Shown here: piece by piece, positions 8,317 through 17,399 of the stretch
How the letters are laid out: the number at the start of each line of letters is the position of its first letter
Numbering within the stretch: the first letter of the stretch is position 1
The notes under the pieces: generated by a model
Seen by the model: the letters and a program-made list of their open reading frames with translations, nothing else
What the model was told of the DNA's origin: nothing
Database searches by the model: none
Program-made: the position numbers and the translations under genes
Assembly: GCF_007673525.1 (NCBI RefSeq)
Contig: NZ_VDZU01000001.1
Location: 2,740,055-2,804,054 of the forward strand
DNA length: 64,000 nt
Direction of reading: 5' to 3'
Origin: Fictibacillus phosphorivorans
Lineage (GTDB): Bacteria; Bacillota; Bacilli; Bacillales; Fictibacillaceae

Positions 8317-9539
8317 TATGGAGCCTCTTTCTTTTTCTTTTCTTCAAACAAGAATGGTGAAGTTCGAATACCTGACCTTCTAATTCGAGAATCAACGTTC
8401 ACTTCCACTTTTAGTTCCGGAAAGATTTCTTTGTAGTTCTCTTTATAATCATTGCGCCATTTTCTTGGATTCTCGCGATACAATAATTCTCCAAATCCAA
8501 GAACATCACTGTTAAAACCTTGTGAAGCTGTAATTGTCTCTTGAATTTCTTTTTCAATGACTAGGTTTAATCTACTTTCGATATTAACGATTTCAGAAGG
8601 GTTTTCTAAGTTCACAGCACAGTTTGCTTCTGCAATATTCGCTTCTGGAAACACATCAAGCGTTATAGTCGGTATATCCCGCTTTGTATCTGCTGACAGT
8701 TCAGTGTTTGAACGAACAATTTCGATAGAATATCCGTTATCCTTATTCATACAAGGTACTGTGATCGCTGAACTAACAAGCTTTCCCTTTATCCACAGAA
8801 CACCTCTCGCCTCAGGACCATCCAACCAACCCTGCAGCTTGCCATCTCTGAATACTCCCATACCTGATAATTGAACTCTAGCAGGATCGCCTACTTCATA
8901 GTTTTGTGCTGTCATTGCCAACTTTTTGTCACCCGTTATCTTGATGCCGTTGATAATCGGTTCGCCGCCTTCATCAATAATAGATTGAAGCACTTCATTT
9001 ATATCTTGCTGCATGTTTTCTCCCCAATTTTTCTCTGAAATCTTCAAAATTGTAGCCACTTCGTCAGAAGTAACTTTATCGATGGCCGTAAACGTTCTTA
9101 ATAATTTGGATGGTGTCGTATCTCTCGCTACCACAACCTGAATGGTCGAACGGACTTCTGGGTCTCGTGAAATCATATCGACGGCTTGATAGATACTATC
9201 TTTTGCTATTTTTTCACTAAAGACAAGCATCCTCGCATGCGCAAAAAATAAACGCCTTGATGTTTGTTTACTTGCTTTTCTCGTCGCTTCCATCAAGTTT
9301 CTACCTGTTGTCTCATAAACGGTAAATACAGGTTGCTTTCCTCCTCCTGCTCCAGTTATGCCTGGTGCCACTTCGGTTGGATTGACTACTTGGTAGGTAA
9401 CGATTAAATCCCCTTTTTTATCTAGGTTAATTCCAATTCCCATTACAATAGAAAGCTCATCCAACTCATTTTGATCCCAGCAGCCTGTTAAAAATAGAAG
9501 GCAAAGTGAGAGAGGAAGACAACTTTTTAACAGTTTCAA
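8316..9539 (-). CDS. Ger(x)C family spore germination lipoprotein (GerAC/GerKC type)
   Basis: The C subunit of the germinant receptor, a lipoprotein anchored on the outer face of the spore inner membrane. Lipobox LFLTGC with Cys near residue 21, then WDQNELDELSIVMGIGINLDKKG, the classic Ger(x)C opening. Length 407 aa. It starts at a TTG that overlaps the TGA of the A gene (TTGA, 9536-9539), and its AGGAGG box lies inside the A gene. The C-terminal third is mixed alpha/beta with a very basic tail. Confidence 0.93.
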   Translation of the reverse strand: MKLLKSCLPLSLCLLFLTGCWDQNELDELSIVMGIGINLDKKGDLIVTYQVVNPTEVAPGITGAGGGKQPVFTVYETTGRNLMEATRKASKQTSRRLFFAHARMLVFSEKIAKDSIYQAVDMISRDPEVRSTIQVVVARDTTPSKLLRTFTAIDKVTSDEVATILKISEKNWGENMQQDINEVLQSIIDEGGEPIINGIKITGDKKLAMTAQNYEVGDPARVQLSGMGVFRDGKLQGWLDGPEARGVLWIKGKLVSSAITVPCMNKDNGYSIEIVRSNTELSADTKRDIPTITLDVFPEANIAEANCAVNLENPSEIVNIESRLNLVIEKEIQETITASQGFNSDVLGFGELLYRENPRKWRNDYKENYKEIFPELKVEVNVDSRIRRSGIRTSPFLFEEKKKKEAP

Positions 9540-11206
9540 CGTGTTGTTTCCTCCTCGCGTTTCTTCTTAACCGAATAAGGTTGAGTGCGTGTTTGGTTTT
9601 TTTTCGAAAGCTTCTTTGGTCTTTTAAACAATTTGGTAATAGGAAATCGAAACAAACTATCTTTTAAATCTTGTGTTTGTATAGGAGCAAAAGGACTCAA
9701 ATATGGATAACCAAAAGATCTTAAGCTTGTTAAATGTGCGATGATCACAATCAATGCAAGTGTAAGACCATAGAAGCCAAAAACAGATGAGACCAACATT
9801 AATGGAAACCGTAATAATCGAGCTGATGTGGCAACAGCGAAAGATGGAATAGCAAAGCTGGCTACAGCTGTAATTCCTACAACGATAACCATGGCAGGAG
9901 AAACAAGTCCTGCTTGAACAGCCGCCTGTCCCAAAACAAGAGCGCCTACAATTGAGACAGCGACTCCTACAGCACGGGGCATCCTAATGCCCGCTTCTCG
10001 TAATATTTCAAAAGTAATCTCCATGACTAACGCTTCTGCAATCGCAGGAAACGGAACACCTTCTCGCTGAGCTGCTATACCAAACAATAAAGTTGTAGGA
10101 ATCATGGCTTGATGAAAAGTGGTGAGTGCAATATAGATTGATGGTGCGATCAAAGAGATTATAAAAACTGAAAATCTTAATAAGCGCAGAAATGTACTGA
10201 TGTCATATCTCATATAATAGTCTTCCGATGATTGAAAGAATTGTATGAATTGTGCAGGGGCGATTAGTACAAATGGTGTTCCGTTAATAATAATGCCCAC
10301 ACGACCTTCGAGAAGGTTTCCAATTACCACATCTGGTCGTTCTGTGTTCAAAAATTGGGGAAACACAGTAACAGTCTCATCTTGAATGAACTCTTCAAGT
10401 TGACCAGATTCTAGCAGGCCATCTGTCTTCACTTCTTCTATTCTTTCTTTTATTTCCTTAATCAATAACGGGTTTGCGATATTCTCTAGATAAACGATTG
10501 CAACATCGGTATGTGTGACCTCTCCTATTTTAAATTTTTCGATTCTAATATCTTTGGACCTTACCCGGCGTCTGATCAATGAGATATTCGTTTTAATCGA
10601 CTCTGTAAAAGAATCTTTAGGACCACGAATCACAACTTCTGACGAAGGCTCTTCTATCCCTCTAACTTTTCCACCGGTCGTTCCCAGTTTTAGCCCTTTC
10701 GTATTCCCTTCAACTAAAAGAACACTGAACCCTGCCAGAAGAGCTTCCACTAGTTCGTCTTCTGTTTCGACATCCAAAACTCTTCCTAGTGCTAATGCAT
10801 TTTGTTTGATGTAATGTAATACATGGTCCACGGGTACTGGAGAAGATTGTTTATGAGATGACAGTGACATCAAGGGTGATAGAATAAACTCATTTAAAAT
10901 TTGAGGATCGTTCATTTCTTCTAAGAATAATAAGGTTGCCGTAACCTTTTGTTCTAACTCAAATTCAAATTCACGAACGATTAAATCCATGGGGTCACCT
11001 AAGAGTGTCTTTACCCGATCGACCATTACATGGAGAATGGGACTAAGTTCTCCGACAACCGTTTCTGCCGTTTCTTTCCTTTTAGAGGTTTCCATAGAAA
11101 TGGTTTTGGACCGAAGAGAAGAAGGATCATCATGCTTTTTATCTGCTAACATATCCGTTAACTTTTTATGAGTTCTAATGATTGGACGTTTTCTTCTATT
11201 TCGCAT
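9536..11206 (-). CDS. GerA family spore germination protein (A subunit)
   Basis: The A subunit of the germinant receptor: a hydrophilic N-terminal domain (about 1-290) followed by membrane segments, here about five from residue 330 to 510, and a basic tail. GerA proteins are reported to oligomerise into germinant-gated ion channels. Signatures include FVLIAPAQFIQFFQSSEDYY and GIRMPRAVGVAVSIVGALVLGQAAV. The start at 11206 (MRNRRKRPIIR) is chosen because AAAGGTGG lies six bases upstream; the longer start at 11236 has no box and overlaps a candidate promoter. First gene of the A-C-B operon. Confidence 0.93.
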   Translation of the reverse strand: MRNRRKRPIIRTHKKLTDMLADKKHDDPSSLRSKTISMETSKRKETAETVVGELSPILHVMVDRVKTLLGDPMDLIVREFEFELEQKVTATLLFLEEMNDPQILNEFILSPLMSLSSHKQSSPVPVDHVLHYIKQNALALGRVLDVETEDELVEALLAGFSVLLVEGNTKGLKLGTTGGKVRGIEEPSSEVVIRGPKDSFTESIKTNISLIRRRVRSKDIRIEKFKIGEVTHTDVAIVYLENIANPLLIKEIKERIEEVKTDGLLESGQLEEFIQDETVTVFPQFLNTERPDVVIGNLLEGRVGIIINGTPFVLIAPAQFIQFFQSSEDYYMRYDISTFLRLLRFSVFIISLIAPSIYIALTTFHQAMIPTTLLFGIAAQREGVPFPAIAEALVMEITFEILREAGIRMPRAVGVAVSIVGALVLGQAAVQAGLVSPAMVIVVGITAVASFAIPSFAVATSARLLRFPLMLVSSVFGFYGLTLALIVIIAHLTSLRSFGYPYLSPFAPIQTQDLKDSLFRFPITKLFKRPKKLSKKNQTRTQPYSVKKKREEETTR

Positions 11207-11235
11207 AACCATCCACCTTTTTACCAAACTTTTCA

Positions 11236-11265
11236 TAGCATTTGCACAACACGCTTTCGTTATGT
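11236..11265 (-). promoter_or_regulatory. Candidate SigG promoter of the germination operon
   Basis: Read on the reverse strand: ACATA at 11265-11261, an 18-bp spacer, then AATGCTA at 11242-11236, close to SigG -35/-10 elements. gerA-type operons are known to be SigG-dependent. Visual match only. Confidence 0.4.
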
Positions 11266-11356
11266 ACTAAAAAGGAACGATATCCATTTCAAGTGGTGTT
11301 TTACCAAAACTGCTTCTAACGGGCGGGCGGTCTCAGGCATACTTTATTGCACACAA

Positions 11357-11430
11357 AAAAGCCCCTGATCAAAAAACGATCAGGGGCTTTAACAATTAAC
11401 AGTATAATGCCAGGGTTCTGTATCCCTGGC
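11357..11430 (-). terminator. Terminator of the thioesterase gene, with a second hairpin before it
   Basis: A 13-bp stem (AAAGCCCCTGATC and its complement, 11358-11390) is followed by a T-run on the reverse strand. A second short hairpin, GCCAGGG / CCCTGGC at 11409-11430, lies between it and the gene end. Confidence 0.75.
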
Positions 11431-11515
11431 TGGAAAAAGGTAATTTAATTATAGCATCTTATTTTCAAAATGCGAATTTTATGAACTGCAAAATGCTAAA
11501 AATATATCTTTATGC

Positions 11516-12034
11516 TCACATGGGATCCCAAGGTTTTTTTACTCCGAACTCTTTGGCTAATTTTTTGCTTTCTTCTCTGCGTTTTTTCCTCGCGATCGCT
11601 CGTTCCGGTGCATGCTCATGCAACCATTTTTCTTCTTCTGTTTCAGGTATGACTTTTGGCACTGGGGTGGGTTTTCCATCTTCATCTAACGCTACGAATG
11701 TTAGAAAGGAAACAGCGCAAACTTTTCGTTCTCCAGATAATAAATTTTCGGAGATCACTTTTACGAAGACTTCCATTGATGTTGTTTTCGTCCATGTTAC
11801 GAATGATTCTAAACACACAGAATGTCCTTCTTTAATCGGCTGTAAAAAATCAACAGAATCCGTTGATGCCGTAACTACATTCTTTCGCGCATGTCGAATT
11901 GCTGATATAGCAGCAACATCATCGATGTAAGCCATCAATTTTCCTCCAAATAACGTACCATGATTATTTGTATCAGGTGGTAGTACTACAGAGGATTTAA
12001 CCGTCCGAGATTCACGAACAAACTTTTCTTCCAT
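11516..12034 (-). CDS. ykhA: Acyl-CoA thioesterase (hotdog fold), YkhA-like
   Basis: A 172-residue cytosolic enzyme hydrolysing acyl-CoA to free acid and CoA. It starts MEEKFVRESRTVKSSVVLP after AGGAG eight bases upstream. The hotdog core shows PPDTNNHGTLFGGKLMAYIDD, with the catalytic Asn/Asp region of BACH/YciA-type thioesterases, then ASTDSVDFLQPIK. A basic C-terminal tail (ARKKRREESKKLAKEFG) matches what I recall of B. subtilis YkhA. The frame extends upstream to 12136 but without a usable start. Confidence 0.9.
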   Translation of the reverse strand: MEEKFVRESRTVKSSVVLPPDTNNHGTLFGGKLMAYIDDVAAISAIRHARKNVVTASTDSVDFLQPIKEGHSVCLESFVTWTKTTSMEVFVKVISENLLSGERKVCAVSFLTFVALDEDGKPTPVPKVIPETEEEKWLHEHAPERAIARKKRREESKKLAKEFGVKKPWDPM

Positions 12035-12092
12035 GATCAAAACTCCTATTCTTGTCTCTTCATCACTAGTATATGTTGAATGTCCAAATATT

Positions 12093-12137
12093 AATGAAAG
12101 ACCTCTGCTTAAACGGATAAGCAATGAGGTCTTCATT
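12093..12137 (-). terminator. Terminator of the 6-phosphogluconate dehydrogenase gene
   Basis: A long imperfect hairpin with outer arms AATGAA..GACCTC and GAGGTCTTCATT, directly downstream of the stop at 12149. The T-run is weak. Confidence 0.55.
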
Positions 12138-12148
12138 AAGGTGTTTTA

Positions 12149-13045
12149 TTATTTTTTCACGACTGCATGGCCACCAAATTCGTTACGAAGTGCTGCAACG
12201 ACTTTACCGTGGAACGTGTCGTCTTCTAATGAACGGAAACGCATGAATTGTGATAATGCGATAACTGGAGCAGATGCTTGGTAGTCAAGAGCAGCTTCAA
12301 CTGTCCAGATCCCTTCACCTGAAGAGTTCATCACGCCGCGGATGTCTTCAAGTTTTGGCTGTTTGCTGAATGCGTTCTCCATAAGTTCGATCAGCCAGCT
12401 ACGGATAACTGATCCATTGTTCCATACTCTAGAAACCGCTTCATAGTCGTAATCGAAGTCACTTTTATCTAAGATCTCAAAACCTTCTCCGATCGCTTGC
12501 ATCATACCGTACTCAATTCCGTTATGAACCATTTTCAAGAAATGACCAGAACCTGCACGGCCAGTGATCATGAATCCTTTTTCCACACAGATTTTTTCGT
12601 ATAGAGGAGCAAGATAGTTAACTGCATCGTCATCTCCACCCATCATTGCACAAAGACCGTAACGAGCTCCGTCAGTTCCACCGCTCGTACCAACATCTAC
12701 AAGATGGATGCCAGCTGCTTTTAGTTCCTCATAGCGGCGAAGAGTGTGCTTGTACATGGAGTTACCAGCGTCAACGATAATATCGCCTTCTGTTAAATGC
12801 GGCTTCAATTGTTCGATTACTTGGTCAACAATCTCTCCAGCTGGAACTAAAAGAATAACCGCTTTTCTTCCTGTGAAAGAATTAGCAAGTTCTTCGATCG
12901 AGTCAACACCTTTAACACCTTCTGCCGAAATCTCTTTAACAGTGTCTTTGTTAACATCTGTAGCGAAAACCGTATTTCCTTTATCATTCATGTTCAGTGC
13001 CATATTGAAGCCCATTTTTCCAAGGCCGATTAAACCGATTTCCAT
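12149..13045 (-). CDS. gnd: 6-phosphogluconate dehydrogenase, short decarboxylating type (YqeC/Gnd-related)
   Basis: Oxidative decarboxylation of 6-phosphogluconate to ribulose 5-phosphate (pentose phosphate pathway), cytosolic. At 298 residues it is the short form, not the 470-residue Gnd. Rossmann motif GLIGLGKMGFNMA at residues 4-16, VDVGTSGGTDGARYGLC substrate loop, and the catalytic Lys/Asn in GHFLKMVHNGIEYG near residue 180. Asp at the end of beta-2 (FATDVN) suggests a preference for NAD over NADP, as known for the short enzymes. Start from GGAGTGA eight bases before the ATG. No gluconate genes lie nearby. Confidence 0.9.
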   Translation of the reverse strand: MEIGLIGLGKMGFNMALNMNDKGNTVFATDVNKDTVKEISAEGVKGVDSIEELANSFTGRKAVILLVPAGEIVDQVIEQLKPHLTEGDIIVDAGNSMYKHTLRRYEELKAAGIHLVDVGTSGGTDGARYGLCAMMGGDDDAVNYLAPLYEKICVEKGFMITGRAGSGHFLKMVHNGIEYGMMQAIGEGFEILDKSDFDYDYEAVSRVWNNGSVIRSWLIELMENAFSKQPKLEDIRGVMNSSGEGIWTVEAALDYQASAPVIALSQFMRFRSLEDDTFHGKVVAALRNEFGGHAVVKK

Positions 13046-13286
13046 TGTACATATCACTCCAATTTATGTATTTATGTCTGTTTTGTATTATTCCACAAAA
13101 TAAAGGCGATTAACCTCTACTTGCAACACTGTCTATTAGAGTATCTAAAAATGAGGAAAAAAACAATTATTTCAGTTCGTTTTGTTTGAAATTACAGAGA
13201 AAAATTTTAAAATCATAAACATTTGTCCTAAGCATTCTCATTTTGTCCTCATAATCTATAGAATCTCTATTGTTGGAGGACCTTCT

Positions 13287-14153
13287 ATGAAAAAAATTGT
13301 AATGCTAGCTCTGATCGGCCTCATGGCTCAGCTCATTGACGGCTCTCTCGGCATGGCATATGGCGTTACTTCTACGACTCTTTTGTTAGTTGTTGGTTTC
13401 TCACCGGCATTAGCTTCGGCTTCTGTTCATCTATCTGAAGTTGTGACATCTGCTGTCTCAGGCTATTCACATCTTAAATTCGGAAACGTTGATATGAACA
13501 CAGTGAAAAAGCTTGTCATTCCAGGAGCGATCGGAGCATTCTTAGGTGCTGCTTTTTTAAGTTATATTCCTTCGACTTTTATAAAACCGTACATCTCCTT
13601 ATTTTTATTAGGACTTGGCTTTTATGTGTTGTTCCGCTTTTTACTGATAAAAGTGAACGTGAATATAGAAACTGATTCTACAGTAAGCACAGCTAAGAGA
13701 AGGATGTATCAACCATTAGGACTCCTCGCTGGGTTTATGGATGCGACAGGAGGCGGAGGATGGGGGCCCATTACGACTCCTATTCTGCTCACACAGAAAA
13801 ACCTTACACCCAGTAAAGCGATCGGCTCTGTAAACTTCAGTGAATTTGCTGTTTCATTATCAGCTTCTATCGGTTTCTTTTTGTTTATCGGTTGGGAGAC
13901 CATGCTTTGGCAGGTCGTAGTTGCGATGATGTTAGGTGGGATTATAGCAGCTCCTTTTGCAGCATGGCTCGTGCAAAAGCTTAAACCAGCACTATTAGGA
14001 GTCCTTGCAGGGGGCTTAATCATCATAACGAACTTAAGAACAATTCTGAACGAATTTATTTCAGTGGATTTGTTTACAGAAAAGTCAGCATTGTTGCCTC
14101 TTCTTATCCTATGGGGTATTTTGATCGTCTTTGCCGTTCGAAAGAAAGCGTAA
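13287..14153 (+). CDS. Sulfite exporter TauE/SafE family protein
   Basis: A 288-residue membrane protein with about eight hydrophobic segments in two halves. Each half begins with the family's signature: LMAQLIDGSLGMAYGV near the N-terminus and GLLAGFMDATGGGGWGPI near residue 150. Family members export sulfite or other small organosulfur anions. The ATG at 13287 follows GGAGG at optimal distance; the frame is open upstream but lacks a site. About 240 bp of AT-rich non-coding DNA precedes it. Substrate not determinable. Confidence 0.9.
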   Translation: MKKIVMLALIGLMAQLIDGSLGMAYGVTSTTLLLVVGFSPALASASVHLSEVVTSAVSGYSHLKFGNVDMNTVKKLVIPGAIGAFLGAAFLSYIPSTFIKPYISLFLLGLGFYVLFRFLLIKVNVNIETDSTVSTAKRRMYQPLGLLAGFMDATGGGGWGPITTPILLTQKNLTPSKAIGSVNFSEFAVSLSASIGFFLFIGWETMLWQVVVAMMLGGIIAAPFAAWLVQKLKPALLGVLAGGLIIITNLRTILNEFISVDLFTEKSALLPLLILWGILIVFAVRKKA

Positions 14154-14186
14154 GAAAAAGAAACGAGCATAGATGATTGAATGCAA

Positions 14187-14228
14187 AACAGCCAGAATGT
14201 GCATCCCGGATGGACATTCTGGCTGTTT
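14187..14228. terminator. Strong hairpin terminator, mainly for the TauE gene
   Basis: AAACAGCCAGAATGT at 14187-14200 and its exact complement ending at 14228, around a 13-nt loop. It sits between convergent genes and can serve either direction. Confidence 0.8.
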
Positions 14229-14238
14229 GTAATTGTGT

Positions 14239-14251
14239 GGGGTCAGACCCC
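14239..14251. repeat. GGGGTCAGACCCC palindrome, copy 1, abutting the DegV stop codon
   Basis: The 13-bp palindrome overlaps the last base of the TAG stop of the DegV gene (TA + GGGGTCTGACCCC read on the reverse strand). The same arrangement recurs at 31172 and 50697. Confidence 0.8.
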
Positions 14252-15093
14252 TATTCTTCGAACCAGAGGAGGCCGAGGGTGCCAGCGCCGACGTGAACAC
14301 CGATCGCGGGGCTGAGCTGCCCTAGATTGAAAGTAATATGAGGATACTTCTCTTTTAAGAGATGAAGCCAATCCTCTGCTTTCTCTGAGGAGCCGCTGTA
14401 TACGACACTTACACCGTATGCACCTTTATTCTGTGCAGATTCCTCAAATAAAGCAAGAACGCGGGATTCTGCTTTTTTTAATGTTCTGATCTTTTCGAAT
14501 GGTACGAGTGAACCATCGTCAAAGGTAAGTATAGGTTTGATCTGAAGAAGATTTCCAACAAGAAAGCTTGCGCCAGATAATCTACCGCCTTTTCTTAGCT
14601 GTTCAAGACTTCCGATGCATACATATCCTTTTACATGATCTGCCGTTTCACGAAGCATCATAGCTATATCTTCGGCTTCTAGGCCCTCCTCTTCAAGCTT
14701 TTTCCCTTTTAATAAAAGTTGTTTCATGGATTCAGATAATATTTTTGAATCCACAATATGTACAGGAAAATCTGCCATCTCCGCGCCAAGTCTTGAACCG
14801 TTTATCGTGCCGCTGAATTTTTCAGAAACATGAATGGCAATTCCACAATCATAGTTATGTTTTAGAACTTCATAAAAGTCAGAGAACTCACCGACTGTTG
14901 GCTGGCTCGTTTTTGGGAGCTCAGAAACATTTTCAAGTTTTGCATAAAATTCATCCGGAGTAATATCTATACCGTCTTTATAAATTTTATCTTCCATTAT
15001 GACAGATACAGGAATAATATGAATGCCAAGTTCCTTCGCTTCTTCCTGTGTGATGCAGCTTGTACTATCTGTAATCCAAGCAATACGTGCCAT
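14251..15093 (-). CDS. DegV family protein (fatty-acid binding)
   Basis: A 280-residue cytosolic protein. DegV/FakB proteins hold a fatty acid for phosphorylation by a FakA kinase; not every paralogue is proven to do so. Family motifs are visible: ITDSTSCI at residues 5-12, SQPTVGEF, SEKFSGTINGSRLGAEM and GxGTLGLLW at the C-terminus. Start MARIAWITDS after GGGGGATG. The TAG stop is shared with a GGGGTCAGACCCC palindrome. Confidence 0.92.
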   Translation of the reverse strand: MARIAWITDSTSCITQEEAKELGIHIIPVSVIMEDKIYKDGIDITPDEFYAKLENVSELPKTSQPTVGEFSDFYEVLKHNYDCGIAIHVSEKFSGTINGSRLGAEMADFPVHIVDSKILSESMKQLLLKGKKLEEEGLEAEDIAMMLRETADHVKGYVCIGSLEQLRKGGRLSGASFLVGNLLQIKPILTFDDGSLVPFEKIRTLKKAESRVLALFEESAQNKGAYGVSVVYSGSSEKAEDWLHLLKEKYPHITFNLGQLSPAIGVHVGAGTLGLLWFEE

Positions 15094-15320
15094 ATTGCAC
15101 ATCCCCCTTTATCTCTCTATTTTTTATTAGATAATAATAAGAGAATTCCTCTATTATCAGAAAAATATATTTTTATTTCTAAATTAAACCTATATTTCAA
15201 TAGTTTAAATACTAGCACAGAGATACACATTGAAAACTAGATACTTTATACTACTCTTTAATGGAACTTATCGGAAATTTATATTAAAATAGGAGTAATG
15301 TAAGCTAAGGAGGCAGTACT

Positions 15321-15764
15321 GTGAAAGTGGTGACAGATAGTAGAAATGTATTAATGGAAGTAGAGCGTATAGAGAAAGCGTTTAATGAGATCATGGACGT
15401 GATAAAGCCTGAGATTTGGGAAGAAGAAGAGATAACTTCTACTCAATTCCAAATATTAAAGACTTTATCATCACGTGAGAAATGGACGGTTTCTGAGATT
15501 GCTGACGCTATGAAAGTACGTGCAAGTGCTACTACCGTTATCATCGACCGACTTGTTAAAAGAGGACTAGTAGATCGTTATCGGTCTGACCTCGATCGAA
15601 GAATTGTATACGTGCAATTAAATGAAACCGGTTTAGTAGCGTTTCATGCAATTCAAGAAAAAAGAAACGGTGTACTGATTAAGTACATGTCACAGCTCAC
15701 TGATAAACAGCTTGCGGATATGGTTCAATGTATTGAACACCTTTCTTCAATAGTAAAGAACTAA
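15321..15764 (+). CDS. MarR family transcriptional regulator
   Basis: A 147-residue winged-helix regulator. GTG start after AAGGAGG. The HTH is EKWTVSEIADAMKVRASATTVIIDRLVKRGLV (about 54-85), followed by the wing DRYRSDLDRRIVYVQLNETG, which is diagnostic of MarR proteins. The AT-rich gap upstream holds an imperfect inverted repeat (GATAATA..AAGAG / CTCTATTATC, 15129-15158) that could be its operator or the end of another signal. No obvious target gene follows. Confidence 0.9.
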   Translation: MKVVTDSRNVLMEVERIEKAFNEIMDVIKPEIWEEEEITSTQFQILKTLSSREKWTVSEIADAMKVRASATTVIIDRLVKRGLVDRYRSDLDRRIVYVQLNETGLVAFHAIQEKRNGVLIKYMSQLTDKQLADMVQCIEHLSSIVKN

Positions 15765-15828
15765 TACTAAAAAACTGCTTATAACAATGACCGCAGATTA
15801 GTTTTCCTACCTTTCATACTACGAAATC

Positions 15829-15860
15829 AACACGTTATCCTATGGAATAACGTGTTTTTA
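15829..15860 (+). terminator. Terminator of the MarR gene
   Basis: AACACGTTAT at 15829-15838 pairs with ATAACGTGTT at 15847-15856, followed by T's. Confidence 0.85.
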
Positions 15861-15976
15861 AATTTATTCTTACTTTATTTGGATAAACCCTAACATTTTA
15901 CCTTATTTGTACGATATAACATACGAAGACTAGTACAAAAGTTTTAATACATGAATATGTCAATTAGGGGTCTAAC

Positions 15977-16930
15977 ATGTCAAAGATAAAAAGACTGGAA
16001 CGGCTACTGCTTTCCATAAACTCAAAAAAGCATTTTACCTTAAAGGAATTAGCCGATGAATTCGGAGTATCTACTAGAACGATTCAGCGAGATTTATTGA
16101 ATCTTATTGAGATGGGTCTCCCCATCGTTTCTGAGTTCGGACCACACGGCGGATATCGAATCGAAAATGACCGGATCCTGCCTCCTATCGGATTTACCGA
16201 AATGGAAGCTTCCTCTATTCTTTTTAGTTTACAGACATTCACTGAAACGAGTTTTCCATTTCAAACGCAAAGTAGATCAATAGTAAATAAACTTCATCAA
16301 TTCATGCCAGAAGATGCTAAGGATAATTGGGCGCAGATTCAAAAACGGCTATTTGTTCAGCTTCCGATGCCTACGAAGAATCAAATCGCACCAATCATCC
16401 TTGAAGCTTCAATCAAGCAAAAGATTGTTACGATTCTTTATACGATGAATGAACAAAAATTGTATAGCAACATTCAACTGATCGGCCTCTTTAGCGAAAA
16501 TGGTGAATGGTATTGTCCCGCATACTGTTATTCACTTATGGATTATCATATTTTTAAACTATCAGATATTAAACACGCTGTGATTAACTATGAACCGATA
16601 GAAGTGAAAGACTTTACTGACGTGACCATTCAAAATTGGGCATCTCAGATCTCACCAAGAAACTACGTTAGACTAGAAGCAGAAATTTCACAAGAAGGTT
16701 TGAATTATTGTGAGTCTCATCCTTTTCTACGGCAATTTATAAGAACGAAAGAGAATGGTCTATATCGTTTGTCAGGAGATATTTTGGCAACTTATGTTGA
16801 TAGAGCCGCTGAGTATTTATGGACATTAAAAACAAATATCTCGATACAATCTCCTAAAGAAATCAAAGAGATTCATGCACGTTGGGCAAGGGATATCTCT
16901 CTTCAATATGAACTTATTTTAAATATGTAA
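15977..16930 (+). CDS. YafY-type transcriptional regulator (HTH_11 plus WYL-like domain)
   Basis: A 317-residue regulator. The N-terminal DeoR/HTH_11 wing-helix has HFTLKELADEFGVSTRTIQRDLLNL (about 19-43), then the wing GPHGGYRIENDRILPPIGF. The C-terminal part has a WYL-like core (GLFSENGEWYCPAYCYSL..HIFKLSDI), a ligand- or nucleic-acid-sensing module. ATG preceded by a weak AGGGG box. Target unknown; it stands alone between the MarR gene and ydjO. Confidence 0.88.
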   Translation: MSKIKRLERLLLSINSKKHFTLKELADEFGVSTRTIQRDLLNLIEMGLPIVSEFGPHGGYRIENDRILPPIGFTEMEASSILFSLQTFTETSFPFQTQSRSIVNKLHQFMPEDAKDNWAQIQKRLFVQLPMPTKNQIAPIILEASIKQKIVTILYTMNEQKLYSNIQLIGLFSENGEWYCPAYCYSLMDYHIFKLSDIKHAVINYEPIEVKDFTDVTIQNWASQISPRNYVRLEAEISQEGLNYCESHPFLRQFIRTKENGLYRLSGDILATYVDRAAEYLWTLKTNISIQSPKEIKEIHARWARDISLQYELILNM

Positions 16931-16997
16931 TCAAATTGATACATATTTTTCCTCTTTTAGGCGTATACTATAAGTAGAACAGAAAAGGGGGATATCT

Positions 16998-17186
16998 ATG
17001 GCTTTTTTTTCAAAACAACCTGCAGAGCCGATTCCAGACGTAGAAACGAAGGTTTGGGCATGTACGAGTGATGGATGCTCTTGCTGGATGCGCGCTGACT
17101 ATTCTTTGCAAAAAGAACCGCAATGCCCCATTTGCAAATCTGCAATGAATGAAGAAGTTCGTATGCTTCCAGAATTAAAAAGTTAA
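16998..17186 (+). CDS. ydjO: Cold-inducible protein YdjO family
   Basis: A 62-residue protein with two Cys pairs: WACTSDGCSCWMR and PQCPICKSAM, a small zinc-ribbon-like fold. This matches the arrangement I recall for B. subtilis YdjO, a cold-inducible protein of unknown function. A good box (AGGGGGATAT) precedes the ATG, and a terminator follows. Confidence 0.85.
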   Translation: MAFFSKQPAEPIPDVETKVWACTSDGCSCWMRADYSLQKEPQCPICKSAMNEEVRMLPELKS

Positions 17187-17204
17187 TGAAATAAATAGAA
17201 ATCG

Positions 17205-17230
17205 GCCGGGTGCTCGTTGCCCGGCTTTTT
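17205..17230 (+). terminator. Terminator of ydjO
   Basis: GCCGGG at 17205-17210 pairs with CCCGGC at 17220-17225, followed by five T's. Confidence 0.88.
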
Positions 17231-17340
17231 CTATTTCTCCAAAATAGCTCCTATAAGTTGTCAAACTCTTTCCCCCCTTATTTCTCCTTCCAATATACTA
17301 GCTTAAATCCTACAGCTCACTTCACCTTTTTATACTTCAT

Positions 17341-17366
17341 GTTTATCATTTATACGTTCCGGGTAG
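17341..17366 (+). promoter_or_regulatory. SigB-type general stress promoter upstream of the YtxH gene
   Basis: GTTTAT at 17341-17346, a 14-bp spacer, then GGGTAG at 17361-17366; the SigB consensus is GTTTAA-N12-15-GGGTAT. YtxH-type genes are SigB-controlled in B. subtilis, which supports the call. Confidence 0.7.
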
Positions 17367-17399
17367 GGTTTTATACAGACTAAAAGGAGGATTTATACT

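Noticed and set aside
11236..11236. Upstream ATG for the GerA subunit
   Set aside because: No ribosome-binding site; a candidate SigG -10 lies on it, and a better ATG with AAAGGTGG is at 11206.
13709..14170. 153-codon ORF antisense to the TauE/SafE gene
   Set aside because: It lies fully within a clear membrane-protein gene, has no ribosome-binding site, and its sequence is the antisense shadow of codons for hydrophobic residues.
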